Notes: a model not told the origin generated them from the letters alone. Shown: positions 1 through 16,753, counted from the first letter of the stretch. The stretch is 64,000 bases of DNA from Acheta domesticus (GCA_031308135.1 JAHLJT010000631.1:265904948-265968947); one strand, 5' to 3'. Numbers and translations: made by a program.

Positions 1-730
1 CTTCTAAAGCAGCCATCTGGGGACCAAAGGAATGCGAAGGTAAGGAATCGGAAAGTTTATAAAGTTTGAAAACGGCGAATGCAAATAGCCTAAAGTGCCG
101 CACGGAATTAATTGTTCGCGTAGATTACAAAACTTATTTGAATTCCTTCTTCTTTCAGGAGAAATATTGTATTCTTCCTGGAATACTAATCTGTAATTTT
201 AATTAAAGTTTAAGCTCGTAAATAACAAACAAAAATTCTACCTCATAAAACTGGTGAATTTTTTTCTGTTTTCTTACTATTTAACTGATACCCTAAATCG
301 TTAAAAAATTTACACCTCGTCAATTTTAAACCCCATACATACATTTTTCATTAATAATTGCCAATCCTCTTCGATGCAAATGCAGACATTTTGGAATTAT
401 TTAGTACAAGAGGTTTGTGTGTTTGAGTTCCTACTGCCTCGATGATAACAATTTTTTTACAGCCGTTTTACAAACACACATTTCATTGAAAGAGGTGTAT
501 CTGTATTGCCAACAAATAAGTGTGTTTTGAAATTTTCAACCCTCTAAGTTAAGAAGGAATATAAAATTTAAAAAAAGGTGGCTTTAGGTACACTATGAGA
601 AACTGATAGGTCTAATTTAGAAAAATGTAAAGAAAAGGCAATTAATTGAAGCAATATTCATACATTTTATTAAGTTAACTTTTTATTTACTGCTTTAAAG
701 TAAGAAATACGTACGTTTTGTGTGTTAATA
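1..730. other. AT-rich intergenic DNA, nothing recognised
   Basis: I see no coding-like stretch, RNA gene or repeat structure here. Reading frames are short and closed by stops on both strands. Confidence 0.5.
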
Positions 731-1243
731 TTTATTTATTTATTTGTCAAAAAACAGTAAAAACTGTATATGACGGGTGGGGAAAGAAATTTATCTGCGC
801 ACATTTTCTTGAGGGCCAGAATTAAAAAAAATAAAAAAATATAGTATTGTAGGAAAATAAGTGCAATTCCGAAATGATGTTTTACAATTTGATGGTAATA
901 AATGTTACTACTTTGTAATGTTTCCAAGCTATGATACTCATTAAAGAATCCAGGATTGAAGGCAACCAAATGCGATCGCGCTCTGCCTTGTGGGGAGTTC
1001 TACCACGCGTGAGGTGAGCGAACAAAGGCGGCGCGGGACGGAGGGAGGGCCAGAGACACTGGGAGCGGTGCGGAGTGGTGCAGTTCCCTCCCAGGCTCGC
1101 AGGCAGTAATTTTACGTTTAGTGTCACCAGCGGGAGTCCGTGGCACGTCGAAATCAGCTCTCCACGCAATTTATTTATTTATTTATTTGTCAAAAAACAG
1201 TAAAAACTGTATATGACGTGTAGAGAAAGAGATTTATCTGCGC
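731..1243 (-). repeat. Two direct copies of a retroposon-like 3' end with (AAAT)n tail
   Basis: A block of about 70 bp at 731-802 recurs almost unchanged at 1170-1243. Both copies begin with a TTTATTTATTT run followed by TTTGTCAAAAAACAG. Read on the minus strand each copy ends in an (AAAT)n tail, as retroposon 3' ends do. About 370 bp lie between them and include a GC-rich patch at 965-1165. Two insertions of one family in the same orientation is the simplest reading; short terminal direct repeats of one element is the alternative. No protein is encoded. Confidence 0.5.
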
Positions 1244-2857
1244 AATTGATCTTCCCGCCACGAGAGAACACTAAGTAGTCAAAGGCAGCCTGAACGCTTT
1301 TGCGCTTTGCACATGAAATGCGATTAGGCAGGATTTAGATCAACAAATTTCTAACATTTGTTGTTATTTTTAATTTTTAAATTTACTGTTGTTTTTCTGT
1401 GAGTATCCTCTTTTCTGTATGCGATTCCACCACGTTCGAAAACGGTGGGGTTAATACAAATAGTTTCCTTTTCCGATGCTAGTTGCGCTGGAAAGCTCGT
1501 GGCATGCCACGGTGCCTTGACATCACTGCTCTAAGGAAAAGGCAAATAGCATATGTTCAAGCTTTGATCGCTTGGGAGGAATCGACATCAAACGAAGCTC
1601 CCTGAATCCCAAAAGCTCTGGAAGGGAAGATGGAAGAAATCGAGAAAAATCGTATCTATGACATGGTCATTGCTTTGGTAAGGTTATATCTATGGCAACG
1701 AAGGCACGGTGATGTTGAAGGAAAACAAAGGTTGAAAGGAGGTACGTGGTGAAATGGTGTCTAGAAGTAGAGGAGAATAAAATATTGTCCAATGGTCTAA
1801 AATGACGTCTAAGCAACACAAAGATTTTACCCATTGTCCCTCCGTGCCTTTTATTGAGGTGGAACTGTCTGTAAAAATATCAGATTTCGATTAATTGTTA
1901 GCATGATAGTTCCAATAAATTATTTCATGGTCCGTTTCATGCTGTAGGCTATCCTTGCTTTAACATTATCAATAGATCAGCAAATATACTGTCAAAAATA
2001 CCGCTAACTTGCATGTACGGGAGAGAAGAAAGATCAAGTGAAACCAGTGGTTCGATAGAATGGCACATTCTTTCTCGTTATTATTAGTTTCCCAATTCCT
2101 TTGGTCTGGGCTAGATTTAAAAAGTGCCACTAGCACTATTCGTTCGAAAAAATTGAAGCAAAACATTGGAGTCGTTTTTGAGAAAAAAGGATTGAAACAT
2201 CTCTGAAAACGAGGAATTTTAAAATAATTTTAACAGAAAAAGTTCATTTCTCCAGAAACTTTATAAAAAAGTCAATAAAAGCACATGTACTCATTAATAC
2301 CATAATGTGAACAAATACACGCTAATCTAAATATTAACGACGTGAGAGACAAGTCAAAAAAATACATTCTTGTTATTATTGAAAAAGCAAAACATTAGAG
2401 TAGAATGACGTTGATATTATCTTATAGAGTACATTTAGCACTATCCCTGTCAAAGTTTAAAGGAAAAGATTTGAAGCCGTTTTCGAGAACATTTTTATTA
2501 TTTTTTTAATATTGTACACATTGCAGACAATATTGCGCGAAAACAACTAAAATTTTCAAAACAATGTAGATGGTTGTAATGAAAGAACTAATAATGGAGA
2601 AAAAAATACTTATAATAAAAATCTCCGGAAATTAGGAAACCTCCGGAACCTTGTAAACCGAAAAACTGAGAACGTTTCAAAAAAAATGTAAAAAATCTAT
2701 TGAGTACAAGAAAGTCTACGCCATTCTGTTGCACCACTAGTTTACAGGCACATAGTGGTGGCTCAATAATAGAGAAGGAATGCAATTTGTAATTATTAAT
2801 TAAACTTCTCGTGTCCAGTTACATAAATAATTGTATTCCTTGACAAAGAAACCATTT
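1244..2857. other. AT-rich intergenic DNA, nothing recognised
   Basis: Only short, stop-interrupted frames of low complexity are present. I found no splice-bounded coding block and no long internal repeat. Confidence 0.45.
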
Positions 2858-2867
2858 TCAACGTTTA

Positions 2868-3080
2868 CTAGCGAAGTCGACGTGAGGAAGAAAATAATGG
2901 GCCGAGCACGTTAAACCACGGTGGGGGACGATGTTCCTCCCCCGGTGGATGGGGAGACTCGGCGCCCACCTGCACGTTCCATGCAATTTTCCCAGCGGGA
3001 CACCGCATGTCCCTACTAGGAAAAATTCTGTTCTTCCGACTGGACTCCCGACATGAGTAGTCGTGTAGTGCATAAAAGTG

Positions 3081-3111
<31 letters not shown>

Positions 3112-3262
3112 GTAAAGAGCGCATGAAACACTGGTCGCACGCGGCCCGTGGCCCGTTTGTTACAGTACTACTCCGGCATTCACCTAGTACTGGCCAAAGA
3201 AACCCTGCAAAACTACCGATCGGGGCAGCCGGACAATAGAATTCTTCTACACACAGTGATTT
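2868..3262. repeat. Dispersed repeat, family D, copy 1
   Basis: This GC-rich block contains a (TG)n tract near 3078-3104 and shares ordered motifs with 38890-39210. Shared landmarks are a GCACGCGG-like segment, a CCGTTT segment, an AGAAACC..TG..AAAA..TAC segment, and GCAGCCGG followed by TAGAATTCT. Order, spacing and orientation match, so both are copies of one old interspersed element. No coding capacity is seen. Confidence 0.5.
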
Positions 3263-3489
3263 GATTCTACTGAACTTTAGTTAGAATCGAAAATCCGCTC
3301 AAATCCTAGAAAATCCCAGTCAACGATTCCGCAGATTCAAGAGTGTCACCACCCAGCCACCAAAACCGACGAGAGAAGCAACTCGAGGGAAACAACGCAC
3401 AACCCTGGAGAGAGACAGAAAGACGTACGAAACCAGAATCAGGAAAATAAGACACATCAAGCCGGGCTTTGAGGAAACGCACGAGGTAG

Positions 3490-3715
3490 ATTGCCTCTTG
3501 TTTACATGTGCGACCATCTGCAGGAGCGGAGCCGCGCGTGCATCTCTCTTCCCCCTTCCCCCACCCCTTCCATTTCCCCTCCCTCCCCCTCCCCCCTTTC
3601 CGGGAGGTGTGTCGCGCGCCGCGGAGGCCTCGCGGGCCCCGAGGCAATAAGCACCGCGACTCCGCTTATTGCCAGCGCCCCTCCCGCGCCGCAGGAGGCC
3701 CTCAGCGAAATGAGA
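3490..3715. other. CpG-rich island
   Basis: The block is GC-rich with many CpG dinucleotides (GCGCGCCGCGGAGG-type sequence) and a C/T-rich stretch, set in AT-rich flanks. Overlapping frames are open only because of the composition. It could be the promoter or 5' untranslated exon of an unseen gene, or part of a GC-rich repeat. Confidence 0.35.
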
Positions 3716-3799
3716 TTTGTCTGCGTTCAGGAGGCCTTGCCCAAGATCCCTTTCCCTCGGTTTACACGATTAAGAAAAAGCTGGAGTTTGTCTACGTAG

Positions 3800-5030
3800 G
3801 CGCTTAAAAATGCGTCAAAAATATTTCCAGCCAAAATGAGATCTAATTTACTACTATGAAATAACGGAAATTATTTTTCTTTCACAAATTTAAGCAAGTA
3901 AAACTCAATCAAAATGGAAAACTAAAGGACTTTATAGTACCTTTTACCTAATAATATAATTCTAGTAGAACCGACGAAAACTTTTTTATTTAAACCCTCA
4001 TAATTTTCGCCTGTAATCGACGGCTTACGTCATTTGAAAAATGCTTCATTCACCCATCACATACATCTGAGAAGGTTTACTATCCACAATAATATTTTAA
4101 CGGCAATAGCGCTTGGAAAAAATATATTGCTACGTTTGATCGGACAGACCACTTTCTCAGTCGCGTCAAGAAAATACACATACCTTTAATTTTTGGGACT
4201 TTGACAGTTTCAAAGAAAATAGCATTTCAATGTTTTGAGTTATTTACAAAAAAATTGAATAAAAATGTTAAGATTCTTTTGAGAAAATTTTGTTCTCATT
4301 GTTTCAAAATGACACGATTTCATCCCAAAGTTTGAGTAAAATATTTAAAAAAAAATTGAAGATATATTGTCTGGAAACGGTACAACGTTTCAAAATTTTG
4401 GAAAAATTAGATGTTTTATTGGGCATTGGACCTCAATTTTTTTAGCAACTCTACGTTTTTCATTACGCGCGAAGAAAGGAAAAGAAATCTTCTTGGCCAT
4501 TTAAAAATACTGAAAACATATAAAACGTTTATTGCGGCAATACAAATTAACCAAAGAAAGAAAGCTACCCATGTTTACAGGAAAAAATATTTAATAAAGA
4601 AAGATGTGCCATGAATGTCATGAATGCATTCCTACCCTTATTTCAATATGAAAAACAAATCAACTTATGATGGATACTTCGTTACATAATAATATGAAAA
4701 AGTTAAAATATTTCTAGACAAATTTAGTACATAAGAAGGACAATATATCAACACAATACTTTTACAAATATATCTTTCCAAGTACAGATATTTCAACAAT
4801 GATACATTTAGATGAATACAAAGTATTATCGCTAATACCCTTTGATGAACTAATACCACACACGTATCTAAGTATTCATCAATAATTACACGTGGACGAA
4901 AACTAATTGAAGGTGGTTGCCAATATAATGATACAGCATATCTATATCAAAATTTTGAAGGAAACGTTCATTTTATTTGTCTGTCGTCTATCAGTGAACA
5001 ATTTCACATAAATCAAGTGCAGAAATGAGC
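3800..5030. other. AT-rich intergenic DNA upstream of Try1
   Basis: No coding block is seen. A segment beginning TATCTAAGTATTCATC near 4865 is repeated about 350 bp further on, near 5218, so part of this flank is a local direct duplication. Confidence 0.45.
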
Positions 5031-5190
5031 TTGAAATATTATATCTGCCAGCCTGAGAAGTCCGGGGCTCTTGCAGGTACGGGTAACTTCCCCTGACTCT
5101 CTCATTTCCTCTCCAAATCCAGAAAGGAAAGGACATGCGCAAACGGCTGTGGCGAAGGTACGCATAACACTCAAAAATATAAAGATAAAA
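5031..5190 (+). repeat. Distal upstream block shared with Try3
   Basis: Around 5100-5190 the motif order CTCTC..AAATCCAGAAA, then ACATG.G.AAACG, then GG.A.GCATAAC..TCAAAATAT matches 18703-18790 upstream of Try3. The duplication that made the cluster therefore carried flanking DNA beyond the core promoter. Divergence is high and I see no function in it. Confidence 0.45.
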
Positions 5191-5267
5191 TACGTTGGAG
5201 AAAAAATGCCATACAGTTATCTAAGTATTCATCAATAATTCAAGTGGATTACTACAAAGAAACAAAA

Positions 5268-5464
5268 CATTCAGGTATTTCCGATATATTGAGTGGAAGC
5301 AGAACAATCAGTAAAATCCCACCTGTATCTGCCAACTAACATCGTGATAACGAGATTGCGAACGACCATACCCACTCAGCGGGTCGCGTCACTGCAGCCA
5401 CTCGAAAACAGTATAAATGCTCACCGACGGAGCTGGCAGGTACGTTGTCTCAGAAGCCCTCAAC
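5268..5464 (+). promoter_or_regulatory. Try1 promoter: conserved module, GATA site, TATA box
   Basis: A TATAAA box lies at 5412-5417, 53 bp before the ATG, implying a very short 5' UTR of roughly 20-25 nt. About 190 bp upstream, starting at a TCAGGTATTTCCG motif, is conserved in all three paralogs while deeper flanks differ. It includes CAATCAGTAAAATCCC, ATCTGCCAA and a GATAA at 5346-5350 within GTGATAACGAG. GATA factors are known regulators of insect midgut genes, so gut expression is plausible but inferred. Confidence 0.7.
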
Positions 5465-8533
<3,069 letters not shown>

Positions 8534-8604
8534 GCCACTTGTTGTAGCTGCTTGTATGGATCTGATTCTTTCTCTTTTACTGGTCTTTTCTTTAATCACA
8601 ACTC

Positions 8605-8610
8605 AATAAA
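8605..8610 (+). terminator. Polyadenylation signal of Try1
   Basis: AATAAA lies 72 bp after the Try1 stop codon. The 3' UTR up to this point closely matches the other two genes. Confidence 0.8.
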
Positions 8611-8639
8611 AGCAATTTATGTAAATATCTCTGCGTTTT

Positions 8640-8940
8640 TTATTAATTTATTTCCTTGATCTACACCCAGCTCTAAGCAAGTTTCCTGGAAACATTTCGC
8701 TCTGAACTGCCGTTAGCTCTCGGTCTCACCATGTGAAGCAATGGGAATTTCCCATTGTTTTCCATTAGAGAAGTTAAGACGGGAGTGCTTTTTTTGGAGT
8801 GTGGCAATAGTTAGCTAAAGCGAAAGTGCCGTGAGGCCATACTAGCGTGTCATGTACGTAGCGGCCCAAAATACGGTTTAATTGAGCACTCGCCTGGGCA
8901 TTTCGAAGGTTTCCTTTGATACGTTTCTCAGCACAGGAGA
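8640..8940 (-). pseudogene. Penelope-like reverse transcriptase remnant behind Try1
   Basis: On the minus strand, frames carry RYVHDTLVWPHG (near 8850) and then, after a frame change, NGKFPLLH..RPRANGS (about 8710-8760). These match the block typical of Penelope-like reverse transcriptases, RYVDDTFVVWPHG followed by EGKLPFLDVLV.RKADGS. The catalytic YVDD reads YVHD and frames are broken, so it is dead. It runs antisense to Try1 and abuts the polyadenylation signal. A homologous fragment lies in the same place behind Try2. Confidence 0.7.
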
Positions 8941-9347
8941 GTGTGGGGGCACGAATACTAACTTGGCTTCCATCCCTTTCCTTCTGGGTAGTTTTTTTTA
9001 ATTTATTGATAATCACTTCTTTGGTATGTTTGAGTAGTTTCTTGCAAATTATTGAAATCTCATTTTTTTTAGTTCTTCATTTAACGTGTGATTGTCGAGA
9101 AAACTCATTAAAACGCATTTTATTAATTTTCATTTTTATCGATTCAGTGCTACTTATCACGACGCAAGTGAATTGTTAATGCAAAAATGACGTATTTTTG
9201 GGAGAATCTTAATCGACAATAAAAAATGTGGATCCCATTTAACATTTTTATTTTTCCTTACTCTGAAACCCAGAGTGTAGGGGGTCAATTTTAGTATTAT
9301 TGCAAGGCATCCAACGATAAGAACAACTTTTATTTCACACATTTCAA

Positions 9348-9430
9348 ATGTGTGAGTGTGTGTGTTTGTGGGCGTGTGTGTGTATGTGTACGAGTATGCG
9401 TGTTTGTGTGTATATATGTCTGTTCGTATG
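9348..9430. repeat. Imperfect (TG)n tract
   Basis: GT-rich simple sequence with interruptions, directly before a tRNA-like SINE segment. The cysteine-rich frame across it is spurious. Confidence 0.8.
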
Positions 9431-9436
9431 CTGCTG

Positions 9437-9550
9437 CAAGTTCTGTAGTGTAACGATTAACGAATCAAGCCGTTATATCCAAGATCGCGGGTTTACACCC
9501 GAACAAGTTCGCGGATTTTTAAGGGCCAGGAAATTCTATGTAAATTTTTT
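9437..9550 (+). mobile_element. tRNA-derived SINE, family A, short copy
   Basis: The segment shows a GTAACGATTA A-box-like part, then CAAGATCGCGGGTTTACACC resembling a B box, then ATTTTTAAGGGC. The reverse complement of 20300-20585 gives the same order (GTTAGCGTAACGG, CAAGTTCGCGGGTTTAAACC, ATTTTTAAGAGC). It is a shortened, diverged copy with no coding content. Confidence 0.55.
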
Positions 9551-9579
9551 TTGCAAGATATGTAAAGGCGTTGGGCTCT

Positions 9580-10560
9580 GGGCTTAGACGAGGCAGTGGG
9601 CCTGTACTTTGGGCATAGTGGAGGGGCTTGTGCCAGCACAATGTGGGTGGTGCATAGATTCAACTCCAATTCTGGTCTGAAAGCTCGGAGCTGGCAGAGT
9701 TGCTTCCCTCAGGAAGAGAATGGAAAGGTTACCGTGGGCGTAAACTGCGTTCTGGGAGTATCCAGATACCAGACCAATGGCGTAATTATGCGCCTACGGG
9801 GAATGCGGATAGAAGACAACACCCAGTTTCCCACCTCGGGGAAAAATCTCCCTGGTAGAACACAAGGTGCATGTAAATAGAGCGCCCTCAACATTCTGCT
9901 CCAGGTCTACTGGGACAGATGGGGACCATCGACCACAGAGTTACCGATTCTTGGTTGGATGGTTGGAACAGCCACCCGGACCCCGAGATATACGGCGGCA
10001 CTCATGTGGCTTCAATTCAGAGGTGGTGAGTAGTGGTTTGCAACCGTCGTTTGAGCGGAATTGGTCGTTGGGTCTCATTTGTTCGTATTCTCTGTACATC
10101 AGGGCGATGGACCTCAAATCTACACATGAGTGTTCAGTCAGGGAGCATTAACCCCCTGCCAGAATTGCCTAGGTTCCGGCAGAACTCACGTCTATAGGCG
10201 GTGAGGAAACGGGTATGTGGCCCCGAGCCATATGGCCTTGGTTCGGGGGCCCCCACTACGGTACTTGGCTGCGCCGCGGCAGTGTGCCTGTACTCTGGAC
10301 GTAAGGGGGGGGGACTTGTCTCAGCGCATTGATTCAACTCCTGCACTCACCTGGAAAGCCGGTAGTTCTGAGCTGGCAGGGCGGCCCGACCCAGGCATTG
10401 AATGAGGTATACGAGAGGATAAACTGCATTCCGGAGGGATCCAGATACCAGCCTGTCGGTGTACGCGTGCGTCGGCGGAAGGGTGCGGATAAAGCCAAAA
10501 TGGCACAGGGGCCTACCCCGGGCTGCATTCCCCCTGGTAGAACGAGCAAATATGTGAAAT
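9580..10560 (+). repeat. Diverged tandem duplication, unit about 690 bp
   Basis: Two blocks (about 9588-9870 and 10265-10550) share ordered motifs: GCAGTG.GCCTGTACT..GG, GATTCAACTCC, AAAGC.GG, GAGCTGGCAG, ATCCAGATACCAG, GGTGCGGATA-like and CCCTGGTAGAAC. The intervening 390 bp is unlike either block. GC content is higher than the surroundings, and the GATTCAACTCC motif resembles a Pol III B box, so these may be two copies of one SINE-like family. Short frames across them are not convincing genes. Confidence 0.55.
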
Positions 10561-10930
10561 GGTGCATCATGCAGGGTTTCTACTGCCCCATGTCGTAGAT
10601 TTTCTGCATTGAAAAGGTCATTTTGCCTTAAAGGAGCTTTCGAGCCAAATTCTAATTGCTTATTTCGTCTCCCTATTATTACAATTTTTCTGCTAATAAC
10701 GAATGTGGAATAAGAAAATTTACGTGATCCAGCGTAAGTGCACAAATCTTGGCCTGAGCCTAGCCTCTTAAAACAAGGTATAATTGATTAATAAATTTTA
10801 CTGATTATCTTGATAAATTAATATGTTGATTTACCTAAGAATACCTACATGCATTTATTCAGACAAAAAAATTATCGAATGTAGGAATCCTATTCTGAAA
10901 AATCATTTTGAACATCGATGACAATGTTTT

Positions 10931-10980
10931 CCAATGTAAGATTTTGAACAACGTTGACGATGTTCAAAATTTTACATTGG
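10931..10980. repeat. Near-perfect 20-bp inverted repeat, 10-nt loop
   Basis: The arms at 10931-10950 and 10961-10980 pair at 19 of 20 positions. The sequence is AT-rich and lies in a non-coding interval. It could be a MITE remnant or a small RNA hairpin; nothing decides between them. Confidence 0.7.
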
Positions 10981-11265
10981 GCAAACTAAGAGAAAGCTTA
11001 AGACACGGGTATCTGATTTCATGCGTAATATTAATGAGATTTCGGATCAACATACTTCAATTACGGCACAGTGGCTGAACAGTGGTCATCCCATCATGTG
11101 TGAGTATTGGATCCAAAACGGAATTATTTTTCTTGGTTGGTTCTGGAAACGCGTCATATAAAAACTTCAAACTCTCTCAATACACAGGTGGAATCAAATT
11201 CTTTCATGTGTCTATATGACTCTGTCTTTTGGAACTTTTCAGATAAATAATGCTCTGTATGGTTT

Positions 11266-11270
<5 letters not shown>

Positions 11271-11339
<69 letters not shown>

Positions 11340-11375
11340 ACGCACACGCACACGCACACGCACACGCACACGCAC

Positions 11376-11410
<35 letters not shown>
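11271..11410. repeat. Compound (CT)n/(CA)n/(CACACG)n microsatellite
   Basis: A CT run passes into CA, then into CACACG hexamers and back to CA. The right edge abuts the hAT-like MITE that starts at 11411. Frames crossing it are simple-sequence artefacts. Confidence 0.95.
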
Positions 11411-11414
<4 letters not shown>

Positions 11415-11865
11415 GCCGTCTTTGGGTTTGAAAGTACCTGAGGCACTCGGAGATTTCGGGATTAGTTCAACAAATTACGTTCTGGCGATCATAAGTTATT
11501 AAAAAGTGAATATTACACACTTAATAAACATTTTGATTCCTCTTTTTAAGGTAAGGAAAGATTTGTAAAAAAAACTAGATGAACGGAATTAAATAGTATC
11601 TTTAATCTCTGTATTTTCTTTAGCAATGTTTTACTAATAACTCTAACAATAGTAACATAATAAAATATGATTAAATAGCAACACAAGCAATATTTACATA
11701 ATAAGATCTAAGTAAAAAACAAACTAAGCATTTGTCAATGATGCTTTACGTAGTTTCGCACGCTAGTTCAGTTTTGTTATATATTTTTTATTATCTGTGG
11801 GGGCCCTTTGATCATGGGGGGCCTGAAGCACGAGCCTCGTCTACCTGTGCCTAAAAATGGCCCTG
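11411..11865 (+). mobile_element. hAT-like MITE, copy 1
   Basis: A 455-bp element with imperfect terminal inverted repeats: CAGGGCCGTCTTTGGG on the left, and a right end whose reverse complement is CAGGGCCATTTTTAGG. A close inverted copy lies at 59971-60429. CAGGG-type ends are usual for hAT elements. It has no transposase and is therefore non-autonomous. I cannot see a clean 8-bp target duplication; both flanks here are CA-rich. Confidence 0.75.
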
Positions 11866-11911
11866 CATTCACACACAAATTCACTCACACACGTATCCAC
11901 ACACATAGAAA

Positions 11912-12262
11912 CATGTGACGATTGCGGATTGGCTGAGGAATGCACGAGATTTTAAGGAGAGAAGCTCACAATCGCCCTCTGCGTGGAGTATTCCGCTGCC
12001 TCAGGGCGTCGCGGCGTCTTTTGCACTTTCCAGCGTCCTCTCGACGGAAAGGTCACAGTGTCGAGAGCAGCAGGCGACGCGGCGCAAACAATTCGTTGCA
12101 ATTTCCAGGCAATTTGTTGCGGCTTGTTTTGTGGTGAGGTACCAGCGAAGAGCGTCAACTCAAGGCCAATATGCGAAAAACGGTGCTGGGGGCTGCTGCA
12201 GTCCACTATGATAGTGGGACCACCAGTGAGGAATTGTAAAATTTAATTCAGTCAATTCAACT
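11912..12262 (+). repeat. GC-rich interspersed repeat, family G, copy 1
   Basis: Shared ordered landmarks with 24660-24960 are GAAGCTCAC.A.CGCCCTCTGCG, GTCGCG.CG.CTTT, TTCCCAGCG-like, and a tail reading GGAATTGTAAAATT..ATTCA. Both copies follow CT/CA microsatellites. Open frames on both strands reflect GC content only. Confidence 0.55.
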
Positions 12263-12404
12263 TTTAATTACGAATATCTATATATGGTAAGCAAACTATC
12301 TGGGTCGTCACTCACGGTTAGTCCCCTTCCGATCCACCAATAAAGACAATTTGGTCGTCGTTCGAAGTACATCGGTTTACTGGTGGGAAAGTATTATTTT
12401 TTAT

Positions 12405-12436
12405 GAATCCATCAATATGATATTGATGGATGATTC
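12405..12436. repeat. 12-bp perfect palindrome
   Basis: ATCCATCAATAT at 12407-12418 and its reverse complement at 12420-12431 are separated by one base, with partial pairing beyond. Isolated; function unknown. Confidence 0.7.
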
Positions 12437-12984
12437 TCAGGATGATTCTCTTTATGCTTTATGACCCAAGGAGTTTAGAAGGCCATTGATGCTTTGTTCA
12501 TTGTTTAAATGTTTGAACTTTTTAGGAAGCTTAAAATCATTGATTTCTTTGTGAGGTACTTTTGATCAATACATAATGAAATTTATCACAAGTGCTTTGG
12601 TGACATACTACGTAAGCGTAGGATTATTCACACGAAAACTTAATATTCAGAATATATTTGGGAAATATTTATATTATCAAAAGTCATAGTTTGATGTACT
12701 TTCGTAAATCACTCTGTTATGATGAAACATGAGCCTTAAATAATTACAAAACTGAATTTATTTTGTTGTTAAATAGGAATATAGTTACAACATAATATAT
12801 GTTTTTTTCAGAATAAGTGATCTAACTTGGATGTTTTTCTAAATTAATGCGTGCAGGAATTCTTAAATCAATCATCTCACTAATTTATCACGTTAATCAA
12901 TTTCGCCTTATTTTAGGTGACTAGCCACCAGAACTACTCTTCCACTTGACTTCGTAAATTTTCTTATGCCCATTCTCCATCTAG

Positions 12985-13115
12985 ATGAAGAAAAGATCAC
13001 AATCTGGAGACAAAATATGTCATTTGAAGTTTGATCAGAGGCTTCATTTTTAGGAAAAATAATCTTTTCCATGCAGTAAATGTACATGATAAATGGCCGC
13101 CATGCTGCGCAGAGA
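12985..13115 (-). mobile_element. SINE family A fragment
   Basis: CAGAGGCTTCATTT, then ATCTTTT, then CATGCAGTAAAT occur in the same order as at 20360-20420. Only this body portion is recognisable and the rest has decayed. Confidence 0.5.
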
Positions 13116-13654
13116 ATGCAGGCTAACGGCTCCGATGCCCAATCCTGGCTTAAGGTAGGTGACAATACTCATTACCTTCATCTTGAAGCTAACGACATGA
13201 GTGGGAGTGTTAACAATCCACGGCCTTGATCGGCACAGCAAGCGATCTTAAAATATATAAAAACTCGATGCGCTAATCATTACTTCACCAATGTCACAGA
13301 CGCATCCGAACACTCATGCATGTCCGGCAAGGACACATCAAAACGTCTAAATTAAGCTCTTAAGAATTTTTGTCTACAAAACTACTTGGATATTGCTAAT
13401 GGTTGAGCCGCAATAAGCACCGAAAAGTTGGTTTGAAGAAGTATTTAATATGCATAAATTGGCACTGCAAAAGCATTTATCATTACAGAAATATGTAAAT
13501 TGTTTATTAATTACAAAAAGAATTAATATAATAAACTGTCCTAAAGAAAAATTAACCCAGAAATAAAAAAGCAGTCAAGTTGTGTAAATTCCAAATGCAA
13601 AATTTTCTAAGCGAAAATGTCTTCGCAAATTTTATATATTGGTTCTCCACTTTT

Positions 13655-13965
13655 TCCTCAGCTGGAATACGCACCCAAGAAAACTTTCGAAATGACCAGA
13701 GCAGTGTTCCACACAAACCAACACTTTGGCTCTCCTATGTGGATGATACGCTTGCAGTGTGCCCCCTCACTAAATATCTGACTTTCCCACAGCTAAAAAC
13801 CCACTCCAAATTTAAAATTTCACTATAGAAAAAGAGGGTAAATTCCCATTCCTCCACAGATTAGTGAGTCCGAAAGCTAACGGCAGTCTAGGGCAGTGTT
13901 TCCAGGAAACTGCTTCTCACTAAGGGCTGGATGTAGGTCAAAGAAATAAAATAATTAAAACAGAG
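13655..13965 (+). pseudogene. Penelope-like reverse transcriptase remnant behind Try2
   Basis: The plus strand reads KPTLWLSYVDDTLAVCPL (about 13715-13770) and, in another frame, IEKEGKFPFL..LVSPKANGSLG (about 13825-13893). These match the Penelope-type order LWLRYVDDTFVVW then IEKEGKLPFLDVLVSRKADGSLG. The YVDD catalytic motif is intact, but the frame shifts and no flanking domain survives. It lies antisense directly behind Try2, exactly as the homologous fragment lies behind Try1. Confidence 0.75.
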
Positions 13966-13983
13966 ATATTTATATAAACTACA

Positions 13984-13989
13984 TTTATT
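13984..13989 (-). terminator. Polyadenylation signal of Try2
   Basis: TTTATT on the plus strand is AATAAA for Try2, 72 bp beyond its stop codon, the same spacing as in Try1. Confidence 0.8.
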
Positions 13990-14060
13990 GAGTTTCGATG
14001 AAAGAAGAGACCAGTAAAAGAGAAAGAATCAGATCCATTCAAGCAGCTACAACAAGTGGC

Positions 14061-16554
<2,494 letters not shown>

Positions 16555-16753
16555 GTTGACGGCTTCTGAGACAACGTACCTGCCTGCTCCGTCAGTGAGC
16601 ATTTATACTGTTTTCGAGTGGCTGCAGTGACGCGACCGCTGAGTGGGTATGGTCGTTCACAATCTCGTTATCACGATGTTAGTTGGCAGATACCAGTTGG
16701 GGATTTTACTGATTGCTGGGTTTCTATTTATTAAAACGGAAATACCTGAATGT
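16555..16753 (-). promoter_or_regulatory. Try2 promoter: conserved module, GATA site, TATA box
   Basis: TTTATA at 16602-16607 is the TATAAA box on the minus strand, 53 bp before the ATG. TTATC at 16668-16672 is the GATA site. The module to about 16753 is the closest match to the Try1 promoter and ends at the same ATTCAGGTATTTCCG motif. Confidence 0.7.

Noticed and set aside
5417..5464. Upstream in-frame ATG for Try1
   Set aside because: It overlaps the TATAAA box and is not shared in Try2 or Try3; the ATG at 5465 heads a proper signal peptide and is conserved.
11154..11446. Cys/Val- and His/Thr-rich frames
   Set aside because: They are translations of CA/TG microsatellites.
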